Assembly (NCBI RefSeq): GCF_019703515.2
Contig: NC_059372.1
Span: 27,703,931 to 27,767,930 of the forward strand
Source of the DNA: Myxocyprinus asiaticus
Lineage: Eukaryota > Chordata > Actinopteri > Cypriniformes > Catostomidae
Length of the DNA: 64,000 bases
Reading direction: 5' to 3'
Of this stretch, positions 1 through 11,900 are shown in pieces. The translations under genes were made by a program, and so were the position numbers. Positions within the stretch are counted from its first letter, which is position 1. Each line of letters begins with the position of its first letter. The notes beneath the pieces were generated by a model, which saw only the letters and a program-made list of their open reading frames with translations, did not search any database and was not told the origin of the DNA.

Positions 1-1341
1 TCCATAGATGTCAATTAAGATGATTGTGGCAATGCTATTTTGTAAAGCTGTTTTGAAGCTGTTCTATCTTTGTAATTATAGAACCATTTCCTCCCGTCTT
101 TGGTGTCCAAACATTTAGTTGTGAAAGTGAGACCATCATCCATGTCTCATTCATGAATCAGATAAAGTAAGGGATTTTGCCCTTTTATGTGTAGTGCCCA
201 TGGGAATCGATTAGTAAAAGTGATCACCATTAGAGGGGAAGTGAAAAGTGAGTTCTGTTTGGAAGTAATAATCTCTGATAGGCACATGGGTTAAAGGTTA
301 AGTGTTTAGATTCTGATAAAGGGGTGGTGTTATGAACAGGAGGTACAGTCTGAGAGCTGTTATCTGCACACTGCAGTTATACCTCGAGTGAATTTTAGAC
401 CAACATGACTGTGGTAAATGGGCCTTGATCCACATTAGGACTCCATCCAGAAAAAAGAGACGCAATTTTATTTAATCCTTTCTCTATACAGTATATCATT
501 CTACCTCTCTTTTCACTGTATAGTTCCGCCTTTCTGGTTTGGACATGAGGGAAAACTAGAAAATTACGAACCTGATAGATGTGCAAAAGACTGACGGATG
601 TTTGTCTCTTTTACTATACTTTGAAAATCAGTATAAATGGAGTTCTAAATGAAAGTTCAAGAGGCGCATGTTCATCAATGTGTCAGTCAAACTGGTATAT
701 AAACCTCTGCGTACTTCACAATTCTTCTAGCATCCCTCCACCTCCCCAAATCCACATTTAAGGGATAATATTTTTGGCATACCTATTTAGTTGGGGACAT
801 TGTGGACAGGGAGCCAAATCAGCGGTTTGCTGGTTGGTTGAAAGAATAAATTTGGTGACTCATGGAGCAGGTAAAAGCAAGTCCTGCTTTATTTGTTTTT
901 AACTTATGACTCAGTTTCTAGCAAGAAATTAGCATTGTAGTTTTTTTTATATTTACTTAGTTACGTCCAAAGTGCACTTGGAATAGTTTCAGATCATTAG
1001 ACATCACATGACATCCCATCACATGACATCCCTGCCTCTGTGAAGTCATTGACTGACTGTGCAGTGAGAAATCAAGGCAGATGACTAAGCTTTAGGATGC
1101 AGCCAGAGTGTGCTGTTTTAACCACACATATGAAAGTACAAGCACAATATCATATCGTTTTTGTTCATGCTCATTAACTCTAGTCCTAATCATACAGTAC
1201 AGGAAATGTCTGTAATGTTGGGTAATGTCGAAATACACTGCTGCTGATCACTCATAATCCCTTCCGAAAAGACCAGCATTGCTGGTCACTAGCATATGTT
1301 TTGTTTTGGATGCTAGCTTGTCCCCATCATGGGATGTTTCT
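1..1341. other. Intergenic DNA, no gene recognised
   Basis: AT-rich sequence with only short open frames that lack recognisable domains, splice-linked partners or codon bias. Short direct repeats such as ACATCACATGACATCCC near 1000-1032 are visible. I see nothing here that I can assign. Confidence 0.6.
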
Positions 1342-1460
1342 TAAAGGAATCATTCACCTTCATGTTGTTTAAAACCTCTATGACTCTCTTTCTTACTGGG
1401 AACACAAAAGGAGATGATTTATTGATGATAACCCTCCGTCTTTTCTACAATGGCAGTGGA
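1342..1460. repeat. Diverged left end of a foldback MITE (family A)
   Basis: The stretch begins CTTAAAGGAATCATTCACC and then follows the usual internal text of this family (ATGACTCTCTTTCTT, GGAACACAAAAGGAGATG). The same family is seen at 4190, 7502, 13603, 46274 and 46657. Only one end is present here, so this is a degraded fragment. Confidence 0.5.
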
Positions 1461-1468
1461 TAGTGGCT

Positions 1469-1611
1469 AGTGTTGCCAACTTTTTTCCAAGCAAACTATG
1501 GATGCTTGAGCATTTGGAGCACTTCAATACAGGACGTTTTGCCACTTAAATATTAGGATGTTTTAATTTTGGCCAAAATACAGGACGTCCTGGCTAATAT
1601 GGCAACCTTAC
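1469..1611. mobile_element. Short hAT-type MITE with perfect 8-bp target duplication
   Basis: A 143-bp element is bounded by an exact 8-bp direct repeat, TAGTGGCT, at 1461-1468 and 1612-1619. Its ends are inverted (left AGTGTTGCCA, right TGGCAACCTTAC), and the interior contains repeated ACAGGACGT motifs. An 8-bp duplication is the hallmark of hAT-superfamily transposition. It has no coding capacity, so it would have been moved by a transposase supplied elsewhere. Confidence 0.7.
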
Positions 1612-3009
1612 TAGTGGCTCAAGTTTTAAAGCTAAAAAACAAAGGACCTCAAAATGAAGTTACAAATGTAAGTTCGGAGCTTGTTCATATAGGTCTGTCA
1701 ATCATATTCTATGGATGTATAAGTGGCTGCTTCCCTCACACTGATGACAATGCTTCCAGCATCTCTCCACCTCCCCCATCTCTACCTTTCTATTTTATTA
1801 TGCCTATACGAATTATTATTTTACAATTGTCTTTCATTATGACACTTTCTATTTCTTGCTTTAGTCAGATAGTCCAGGGGGATCTCAGAGCTCAAGCCCA
1901 GTACCGTGCTCGAGTCCCTCTGTTATGGACAGCACACCAAATTAGTTTACCTTAATGTGCTCCAGTACTTTGTAGAGAAAAAACCTGGAATTTAAGTCAT
2001 TTTTCCACAAAAATCTTGACATCTGTTGCGCTTTCATGAGCGCTATGAATATAGCTTGTTCACAGTGGCTCATGAGTTCACACAAAACCAGTACTAACCA
2101 GCATTAATCAGCAAGGCAATTCATGCTGGTCTAAGCTGGTCTTTTAAGCAGGGATGCCCACAGCTATGTTGCTCATTCTCGCTTTCACAAGAGTGTCTCC
2201 TGTATTATCACACCCAGTGAGGAAACTGCTCTTATTTTGATAGGCCATCAGAATGTCCTTGCTCATTCTGGCCCTGGGACTCTTTATCTGCCTGACTGCT
2301 CTTCCTACTCTGGTTGAGGGTCACAGGCCTCCAGTCTTTGTATTGTGTTGCAGACCTCTTCTCTTAACACAACAGTGACTCCAGGCCCACATCCACAGCC
2401 AGGCTGCCGGTGTTTGTTTTCCCCATGATAAGGATTTCTTCTCTCCCTCTTTCGGGTTGGGCACACCCACACTTTGTCATTGTCTGTGGTGGTTAAAGAG
2501 ACAACAGTATACATAATGCTTTCAACAACTGAAGCCAGGCGAGCAGGTTGCTGAAGCTTTCTTTTATGCTGATTTCATTTCTATGATTGTGTCTTTCTAT
2601 TGCTTAATGTATATCTTGCATATCTAGTATCTTCTGCTTGCCTTTGACATTGATGGGGGGAAAATAATGTCAGATAATCTGATTTCTAATTCTGTATTTA
2701 CTTACAAGTTTTGATGGATGTTTTATGCTGTCATTTTTACAATGTGTCTCTCTTTCTCTCTGTTTTGCAATATTTCCTGGATGGCTTTCAAGGTCAGAGC
2801 TCAATTATACCCACAGAGAAAAAACAGACAGAAAAGAAAAGAGGAAGATAAAGAGGGAAAACAGAAATGGGGAAAGTTTGTTGACCATACCTGTTGTTTG
2901 AGTATCAAGACAGCTGCTTCCTTGCATAGATTAACTCACCGTTACTGTAGCTCACAATGAATCTTAATTACAAGACACAGAAGTAGATATATACTTTTGA
3001 AATTATATA
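1612..3009. other. Intergenic DNA, no gene recognised
   Basis: Contains only shadow open frames without domain content. Short repeated GCTGGTCTAAGCTGGTC text near 2128 looks like debris of a dispersed repeat. No RNA gene or promoter can be supported. Confidence 0.55.
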
Positions 3010-3124
3010 GTATATGTTTCTGGTACCATTTGGAGTAAATTCTAGAGACTGTTGTGTGGGAAAATCCCAGGAGATCAGCAGTTACAGAAATACTCAAACC
3101 AGCCCGTATGGCACCAACAATCAT
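3010..3124 (-). pseudogene. Fragment of a Tc1-like transposase, helix-turn-helix region
   Basis: Read on the minus strand, the segment encodes MIVGAIRAGLSISVTADLLG followed by FSHTTVSRIYSKW. This matches the first helix-turn-helix of a common fish Tc1-like transposase (family pattern MIVGA..AGLSISETADLLGFS.TT.SRVY). Only about 35 residues are recognisable; no catalytic domain or terminal repeats are seen nearby. It is a dead remnant. The short length leaves some doubt about the exact family. Confidence 0.6.
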
Positions 3125-3199
3125 GCCAGGGTCGAAATCACTGAGATCACATTTTTGCTAATTTTAGTTGCCTATTCAGTGATTCAATGTAATACATAA

Positions 3200-4189
3200 G
3201 CATATGCAGGTTTGAAATGGATCCCAAGAAACTAATTCAGGACTTCAAAGACTTTTAGTCATTAAGTTTATACAACAATGTGTTTTAAATTAAGGGAAAT
3301 TAATTAATCTTATTAATTTATCTTATATTGTTCTTGGAGTCCTTGGATGTCAAGCATAAGTTTGAATAACATTATTGGGTCTCTGAATGAAATAGCTGCA
3401 TAAAGTGGACAGGCCTTTCTAGAGCTGCCTGCTAATCTCTAAGAATATAAATCAATAATGCATTTAAATGCTAAAATTGTATTTTATTCCCTTTAAGGAT
3501 GGTGCTTACATTTGAGTACAGGTTGCTCTATTGCAACAGCTGCAGAGAGTGTGATAGGAAAAGAAACCTTTGGGGTAAATGATGACAGCAGTGCTCTGAT
3601 GTTTAGTCGTGTACCAGAACCTGATTAACTGTGAAGATCAAACAACCCCGAGCGCTCAAAAACAAACAAAAAACACGCCAAAGTTTCTCTCCACAAACAA
3701 TATGTACTAAATTAGATACTCCCAAACTAATTTAGCACATGTTTTGCCTCTGCATAAGAACCTTTTAATCAGCAATCACTAATGAATGGAATATTAGGGA
3801 AACAATCCAGGGAAATCCAGGTCACACAATAAATAAGTTGTTGTCATGAGATATTGTGTAACACGTTATTGTGTGTTAATGTTCTAGCGTGTAAAATCAT
3901 GTGTCAGTTTAATTTGAGAACAAACTTACATTCTAGAGTTAAACTTGGAAACATTTACAGCTTGATTGGAAATGGCAAATTAAAACATTCTGCTAACAGG
4001 TGATATTTACCTTCATTTTTCTTTGTTTCTTCATACATCACTCATCTCACATTTCATCTCAAGCATGCTCCCCGCTAACACTTTTGTCAACTTGGTTAAA
4101 AAGTACTGACTTTTGAAAAGACTTTATTAGGGGCAAAATTGTTCGGTGTGGTGGAAATAATGCCACAACTGTGGTACAGTAGTAATGTG
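3200..4189. other. Intergenic DNA, no gene recognised
   Basis: AT-rich and without convincing open frames, splice signals or recognisable repeats. Confidence 0.55.
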
Positions 4190-5262
4190 TTTATAGGGAA
4201 AATTCTCTCATCATTTACAAACACTCATGCCATCCCAGATGTGTTTGACTTTCTTTCTTCTGCAGAACACAAACAAAGATTTTTAGAAAAGTATCTCAGC
4301 TCTGTAGGTCCATACAATGTAAGTGAATGGTGGCCAGAACTTTGAAGGCCTAAAAAGCACATAAAGGCAGCATAAAAGTAATCAATACAACTCCAGTGGT
4401 TCAAAGATGCTGTATGCGATTTTGCCATTCTGGAATTTTCATGAGCTGAGCCGTTTAATTAGTCACTCCACCTCTTTCTAAAACCCTGCACATCTAAGAT
4501 GCCGTAGAGACCAAGCAGAATATGTCATCCCATGGTTTTCAAACACATCAGCAGCAAAATAGCGCCCTCAGCTGACAACAATTATGAACAACATGGCATA
4601 AAAATGGCATTAAGCCCCAATCATTTTCTGCAACTACAATACTATGAGAATGCGCAAAATGATTGACAAGCAGAAAGCGTCAGAGTTTGTGGCACGCGGT
4701 CACATATTTTTGGCACGGTATTTTTGTTTGCTGTTTACAGAGTCTAGAGCTGTTACAGAGACTGGTGAGATATCTCATGACACTTAATTCAGTGATATCT
4801 TTCAGGGAGTAGATTTGTTTTTATTTTTATTTATTTATTTATTTATTTATTTTGCATACCTTTCCATGAAAAATCTCTATAGAAGCGATATGATATGTGT
4901 GGGTGGGAAACAGATCAATATTTAAATCCTTTTTTTTTACTATACATCTCCACTTTCACTTTCAGAAAAAAAGACTTAAATATTGATCTGTTTCTCACCA
5001 ACACCTATCATATTGCTTCTAAAGACAGATTTAACCACTGGAGTCTTATGGATTACTTTTATGCACCCTTTATGTGATTTTTGGAGCTTGAAAGGTCTGG
5101 TCACTATTAATTTGCATTGTACACAGTCTTATAGAGATTAAATATTCTTCTTAAAATTTGTGTTCTGCAGAAGAAAGAAAATCATTCACATCTGGGATGG
5201 CATGAGGGTGAGTAAATGATGAGAGAATTATAATTTTGGGGTGAATTATCCCTTTAAAAAAA
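4190..5262. mobile_element. Foldback MITE (family A) split by a nested insertion
   Basis: The left arm runs from about 4194 (AAAATTCTCTCATCATTTAC) to 4405. The right arm runs from about 4880 to 5262 and ends with the inverted version (GTAAATGATGAGAGAATT then GAATTATCCCTTTAA). The arms resemble those of the copy at 46657-47331. Internal text that is continuous in that copy (ACTCCAGTG...AGCAATATGATAGGTGTGGG) is interrupted here by about 475 bp of another repeat. The element has no coding capacity. Confidence 0.7.
4406..4880. mobile_element. Nested repeat (family B) inserted in the family A MITE
   Basis: Begins near TGCTGTATGCGATTTTGCC and ends near GCATACCTTTCCATGAAAAA. It shares long stretches with the element at 11836-12281, including CAACTACAATACTATG, GTTTACAGAGTCTAGAGCTG and ATCTTTCAGGGAG. 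A (TTTA)n tract lies inside it at about 4820-4852. Its position inside another element means it inserted later than that element. Confidence 0.65.
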
Positions 5263-5939
5263 TATGATTTTCACACAATAAATATTGAGATGGTTTTTGT
5301 TCATTTCGCTCTTTGTTTAGATTTTCATAGTTTAAAACATTAAATAATTTGTATTTTTATAATGGATTTTCAAAGTTTTGGAAGTCTGTGTCAAGGCTAA
5401 AACAGCTAAATGTATACATAAAAGGCATTTAAAAAGTACCAAAAATAAATGATGAACTGCGAGGCAATTTGACCTTCATATAACAGAAAGAAAACAAGTT
5501 CAAATCTATAAATTTTAATAAAGATTAACCTCTGGGACAGTGTCCAAATTGAAGAAATAAAAAGGTATGTACTGCCATCTGCTGGCAAGTATTGTATAGA
5601 GGAGTAAAATATAAACTTTTCTTTCGAACTTTCTAATGTGCTAAAGACAAAGTAATATCTGTACTACAACATTTTAATTAATTAGGAACTCACATCCCAA
5701 CTTTATAGACTGCGAAATAAATATATGCAAATCAATATTTTGAGATTTGATTTGTGGGTGACTTATAAAACTTAAAATAAAAAAATAAAAACTTTAGCTG
5801 ATATTAAAAAAAACAGAGAATCAGTAGAGATGGAACTCGAGATAGAAAACTCTTTCATCTGTGCTGGTTTCCAACACAGCGGAACTAAACGTTCGTGTCA
5901 GCCGTTTCCTGTCGGATCGTTCCCAATCACACATGAAAA
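5263..5939. promoter_or_regulatory. Upstream region and 5' UTR of nsfl1c
   Basis: Sequence between the last upstream repeat and the nsfl1c start codon. The final 60 bp (from about 5875) are noticeably less AT-rich, as expected near a promoter. No TATA box or named factor site can be defended, and the transcription start is not visible. Confidence 0.35.
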
Positions 5940-8900
5940 ATGGCGGAACGGGAGGAAGCGGTGAGGGAGTTCATCGCTGTTACTGATGTTGACGAAGAAA
6001 GGGCCCGTTTCTTCCTCGAGTCAGCCGGCTGGGACCTACAGGTTAGCAGCACACCGAACCCTTCATGTATACAATTTTTCACTATGAAGTACAAACACTG
6101 TGGCTGAAAATTGAACAGACGATAAGCCTCCAGTGGCGCACGGTCAATTGTACAACCGGCTAGCGAAATGTGCAAGTCACTCTTCATTAAAATCATCAGG
6201 TGTACCCTGAGCTGGTTTTTTCTGGTTAACCAAACTGTCTTGACATGATCCGGACGGCAAGCTCTGTTAGTCTGCATCGCATTGCAAGTAGAGGCTCTTA
6301 ACCTGTGACGACAGATTTTTACATCGAAATTCAGCCATCATATGCTAACAGGTTTAGCTCGCTGAATTGATGGTTTATTTCATTTTATTTATGTCGTCGT
6401 TCTTGACATTTTGGAGGTGTTAGTATAATAAACGTAATGTTTATCTCATTATTATTCTTATATTGTGAAGACAGAATGTGGGTGGTGTGTTTCTCCTGTT
6501 TTATTCTCATGTCGTGCGTGTCTGTCTATGCAATGATGTGACAGTTGTCTGTACTGTGTCTTTAGCTTGCTCTAGCCAATTTCTTTGAAGATGGAGGAGA
6601 TGATGATATTGCCACCATTCCTCAGCCAGAGCCTGTGTCTCGATCCACTGGGCCAAGGTAACACAATCCTACTGGCTTCTTCATCCACACCCACAATGGG
6701 ACAATGACTGTTCTACATGGTTAACAGTCATAGAGTAGTACTTTGTTTAATTTAGTCTCCTTTGATTTCAGTGAACACAGAGTGACATCCTTTAGGGATC
6801 TGATGCATGAGGATGAGGATGAGAGTGGTGATGAGGAAGGGCAGAGGTGAGTATGTTTCTATGTCCAATGAATAGATAATTAAAAAAAAAAGCTTGACTC
6901 TCTTGCCTCTTTAAAATGTGAGTATTACATTGCTAATGCTTGAATATTGAGCAGTTTTACTGTTATGGATTTCTGGAGTCAGTGAAACAGAAGTAACATC
7001 AGATTTCTCCTCTTACAGGTTCTTTGCTGGTGGGTCAGAACGCAGTGGGCAGCAGATTGTTGGTCCTCCCAAAAAGAAAAGCTCAAATGAGCTGGTTGAT
7101 AACTTGTTCAAAGGTGCTAAGGAGCATGGAGCGGTCCCTGTTGACAAAGCAGGAAAAGGACTAGGAGAATCCAGCAAGTCCAAGGTAGTTTATGCACAAA
7201 CAAACTGTGAACTTTACATTTAATATATAAAATGTTGATGTAGTTTATTCAGGGATGTGATTTTTCAATATTTATCTGGAATTCTGTTTTTTCCGGCCTA
7301 AAAATGTCACCCACATAAATTGTGCATTCTCTGTAAGCACTTTTCACCCAAACTAGTGTAATTAACCTTCCCTCGGTTGGAGCTGCTGCTGCGTCATGCA
7401 CATACATTAGGGTTGAGAGTGCACGAGACGGATGCTACTGATTTACAGCGTCAGCACTTTATTCAAGAAAGTCAGGTTTATTTTAATTAATCCAGAGAAA
7501 GAAAAACTTATTAAAGGAATAGTTCACCCAAAAAAAATTCTCTCATTATTCACTTACGTCACAGAAGACATTCAGTGATCGACTGGAGTCACATGGATTA
7601 CTTTTATGCTGCCTAAATATGACTTTTGGACTGTCAAAGTGCAGGCACCCGTGTACTTCTATTATAAGGACATGACAGAGCTCTATCTTCTAAAAATATT
7701 CATTTGTGTTCTACTGAAGACAGACATACACATCTGGGATGGAATCAGGGTAAGTGAATAATGAGAGAATTTTCATTTCTGGGTGAACTACTCCTTTATT
7801 GGATGGATGCAAAATGTGTTTGAAGCATTGCAACAGTTGATGACAGGTTAAAAATCACTATTGTTATGGATGTGATATTTGCAGTGAAAATGCTAAATTT
7901 TACTTCACAAGTACTCGGTACTAGAGCCCGACCGATACCGATTTTAGAGGGGGAAAATTCACCAATTACCGATATGGTGGCCGATATAGTTAATTTTTGA
8001 GCTGAAATGAAAATAAACTTTTTCTATGTGGATTTTTCACCGATTTTGTACCGATATGACTATGCAAAGGTACTCAGAAGGCTGATATCTTAAACTTATT
8101 TCTTATCAAAGAATATTTGACATTATTATACATTGTCAACAAATTCTAGAAATGAAAACTGAGAAAATAAAGAATAAATAAAAATACAATAAATAGCTTT
8201 AAAAACATCAGTACTGTATTTTTAGTATCAGTTAGTTGCTGACCATTAAAATAAAGAATAAATTCAAATAAAATAAATAGCTAAATAAACATCAGTACTG
8301 TTAGTATCAGTCAAATGCTGACTATATTAGTACTGCCAGTCAATTATTGGCAGGTTGTAATACAAGAAGCATTTACACCTGCCGAGACGAGATAAACAGC
8401 GGCAGCGCTGTTACCCCGTATTCTGCTATACAAGTTCAGGGGAAATTTTCAACGGTGGAAAACCAGACTTTTAAATATTAAGTTTTATAAATGCAATGAC
8501 TGGAATTGTTCGGTTGAAGGGGGTACCAAACTGTGAATCCTGAACAAAACAGTTTGGTGAATACATGTTTACACATTAGCTTCCACTCAGCTGACAACAA
8601 TGAAAGTAGCTACGTGATTAGCTAGTTAGCTATAAGCTCGTTTTCACGGAGAGTAAAAGATGGACCTTATTTACTTTCTAGCATTATGTCTCACCAACTA
8701 TGTAACAACATAGCGTGAAATCAACACTCATCAGACACAATCCACCACTGCACCGTTGTCTGCTGAGCTGCAAAAAGATGCTCTGATGTTTACCTTTCAA
8801 TCTGCTACATTACTGACTGCACTGACAAACTATAGCTGGCTAACAGCAAACAGACATGAGTGACATGGTTGTCAGGGACAATGTTAATGTTATATTAGTT

Positions 8901-11900
8901 ATATTGAAAAGGGAAAAATGATGAGGTCATTGTTTATTAAGTTTCCAGTATGTATTTAACAAACTAGTTAACAACTTACCGTGATGACACCGCTCAACTC
9001 CACCCTGTCTGCAGAGCCACTGTCAGCTGAGTCGGAGCGCGCTCTGCTGGACAAACTACGTTATGACATCAATTCTAAAGCATTGTTTTCTGCATTATAT
9101 GTTCTGAAAAAAAGTAAACATATACGCCGATACCGATATATTGGTGAAAGGCTAATATCGGCTGATAATATAGGCTGACCGATATATCGGTCGGGCACTA
9201 CTTGGTACACAGCGGCTGTGTGCAGAATACGCTGAGCCTCGCATCAATATGAGATAATACAACTAGGGCTGCAACAACGAATCGATAAAAACGATAATTA
9301 TAAATAAGGAAAATCATCGACAACGTATTTCATTATTGAATATTTGGATATGTGCGGCAGGCACAGAGATGCTTTGTCAGTGACGTAACTTTACAGCCCA
9401 TTGGAAAAATATGTTGCATGGAGACAAGATGAAGCAGAAAAAAAAACACAACCCAATATGTCCAGTGCAAATGCACTTTATAAACACTTCAAAGAAGATC
9501 ATAATAAGCATACAGTTGAATGTGGAGCAGTTGCTGCGTCAGGTGTGTTGACAGAGTGATTGTGCTGTTTGATGTGCCTGAAAGTTGTTTCTCTCCAGCG
9601 CATCACTTACATTTTACTGCTATTTTCTAGGTTTTATAATGTATACATCTTATGAATTCAAAATCAGGCACGTATTTTCATTTCGCAAAACTGTTTGTCT
9701 TTTCAACAAGCGAGTCTCCGTTAAACTCACTGAGCAAGCGAGCACGTGCATCCACGTCAATCAAACCGATCGCCATAGAGAAAGGGAGCACAACCATTTT
9801 GATTAAACTGTTCTTTGTAGTTTAGTAATCGTGCAATATCGTACCTCGATTTCAGTTTCAATGTAAGCAGTTGTGCAGCTTTCATGGATGTCACACTGAT
9901 GTCTCAGAGGGCAAAGTGTGCCGGTTTTTAAAGTGTTTTAGATGGTTTCTCAATATGTGATGAGGATGTGACTTTTCAGCACAACATTGAATCTGATGAT
10001 TGTACTATATTAAACTGTATGCTGAATGTAATGTCTGATTTGACCAGTAAATGTATACTATGGCAAACATTATTGCATACACTACTATTAAAATGTATTT
10101 TTGAAAGAATAGAAACGTAATCAAATGTAATTTTCCGTCAAAAGTGCTGTCTCAGTGTGGACGAAAGGCCAAAACGTAGAGAGAGGGTTGCCTTTCCAAA
10201 CTAAAATGTATTAGTGTGGATGTGGCCACAGTATTTGTGTAGTATATAGTCTTTGCTCAGCACATTTTCCTGCTTTTTTTACCTTTGCCAATCACATGCC
10301 TGTTTATTAAACATCTCGTATGTTGATTTGGATGTTCTGTACCCAACAATTCTCACCCAGTCACACTCTTGCTACATGAGACTTCATAATTCTAACATCT
10401 TCATCTGACTTTGCTCACTTTTTCTTTCTCTGTCCACTTATGTTATAGCCTTTTGGTGGGGGTGGCTATCGATTGGGTGCAGCACCAGAAGAGGAGTCGG
10501 CTTATGTGTCTGGAGAGAGGAGACAGTCCAGTAGTTCACAATATGTGAGTCAAATTGCCTGTGACTGAAGAAATAGGGAGAGATTTTGGGAATCTTTTTA
10601 AGACGTGATTGCTGCTGTGCTAATAGGTAAATGTGGTGCTGAAACTCTGGAAGACTGGCTTTAGCCTTGATGATGGGGAGCTTAGGAACTACAGTGATCC
10701 TGGAAATGCCCTTTTCCTGGAGGCTATCCGCAGAGGGTGAGCTTCATTCATTGATTAACCCTCCTATTCTGATTAAGTAGGGCCACTTACTTGGCTGTTT
10801 GCAGTAATTTTTGACCAGACACAGTACAGGTCTAACTTTTTTTTTGTATTTTTTTTTAAAGAAATTATAACATTTCTTCTACCCTAAATTAAAAACAAAA
10901 AAAATATGCACTTCTTTTGGGATTTATGTTTTTAAGATCTTATGTTCATAAATATTTAACGATTTCTCTATTCATTTGCAAATGCAAATTAGCAAATGTA
11001 TGTAACTTCACTAAAGTAAACATGAAGAAAATTTCAGAATGTGTTCTGTATTTAGGGCAGATTGCTGCTATCTGGCGAAAAAAGAAAAACAACATGACTT
11101 GAAAATCACGTTATGACAATTATAGTCATGTTTTGTTTTGAAGTGTCAGTTTTTGCAATAATGTCACATTATGCTTACAGTCAAACCTGACCTGGTGTTA
11201 CATAGAGAAGACATAAAATAATTATTTTGTTACCAATCATTTATTTCAAACATTAAAATGTAATAACTTAAGTAAATTAATAATGTCAAGAAAATGAACA
11301 CAAATGAACGATAATGAACTGTGAAAATGCAATCAGTGGATAAAACAGAAGACTCAGAATTTGTTAATTGTTCTTTGCTCTCTGTGCGTAGGGGTGTGTG
11401 TGTGTGTGTGTGTGCGCACATGCGAGGTGGGGGGGGGGGTTATTGAATCAAGTCCAATTTTTTTTTGAGTGTGTTCATATGGCAAGCAGAGAAAAATTCA
11501 AGTGTAGAAAGTCACTAAGTCTTGTACTGCTCAGATAAACAAAACCATTTTTATTACATCGGAAATAGTTTTCAGTGAAAAATGACCAAACAGAATAGGA
11601 AGGTTAACCAGATGACATTTGGCCATTATTAGATTATCAGGATTGGCTGTGTACTGTCTGCTTGGCAGTTAACAGAAGTTGTAGTTCCCCCCTCATGCTG
11701 TTGTTTCCCCTCATGTCGGTTATAAATTCAACCATAAAACTTGTCATTGTAAAAGGAAAACATTGTTTTTGAATCGAGTAAATATAAGTGTTAAATTTCA
11801 GCAATTTACGCCTCTTTTGATCTCATTAAACTATATTGAAGGTACTGTAAGCGATTTGTGCTGTTCGAGAATTTCCACAAACTGAGCCATTGGATTAACC

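Noticed and set aside
5927..6277. 116-codon minus-strand open frame across nsfl1c exon 1
   Set aside because: It is the antisense shadow of a well-supported exon and has no domain of its own.
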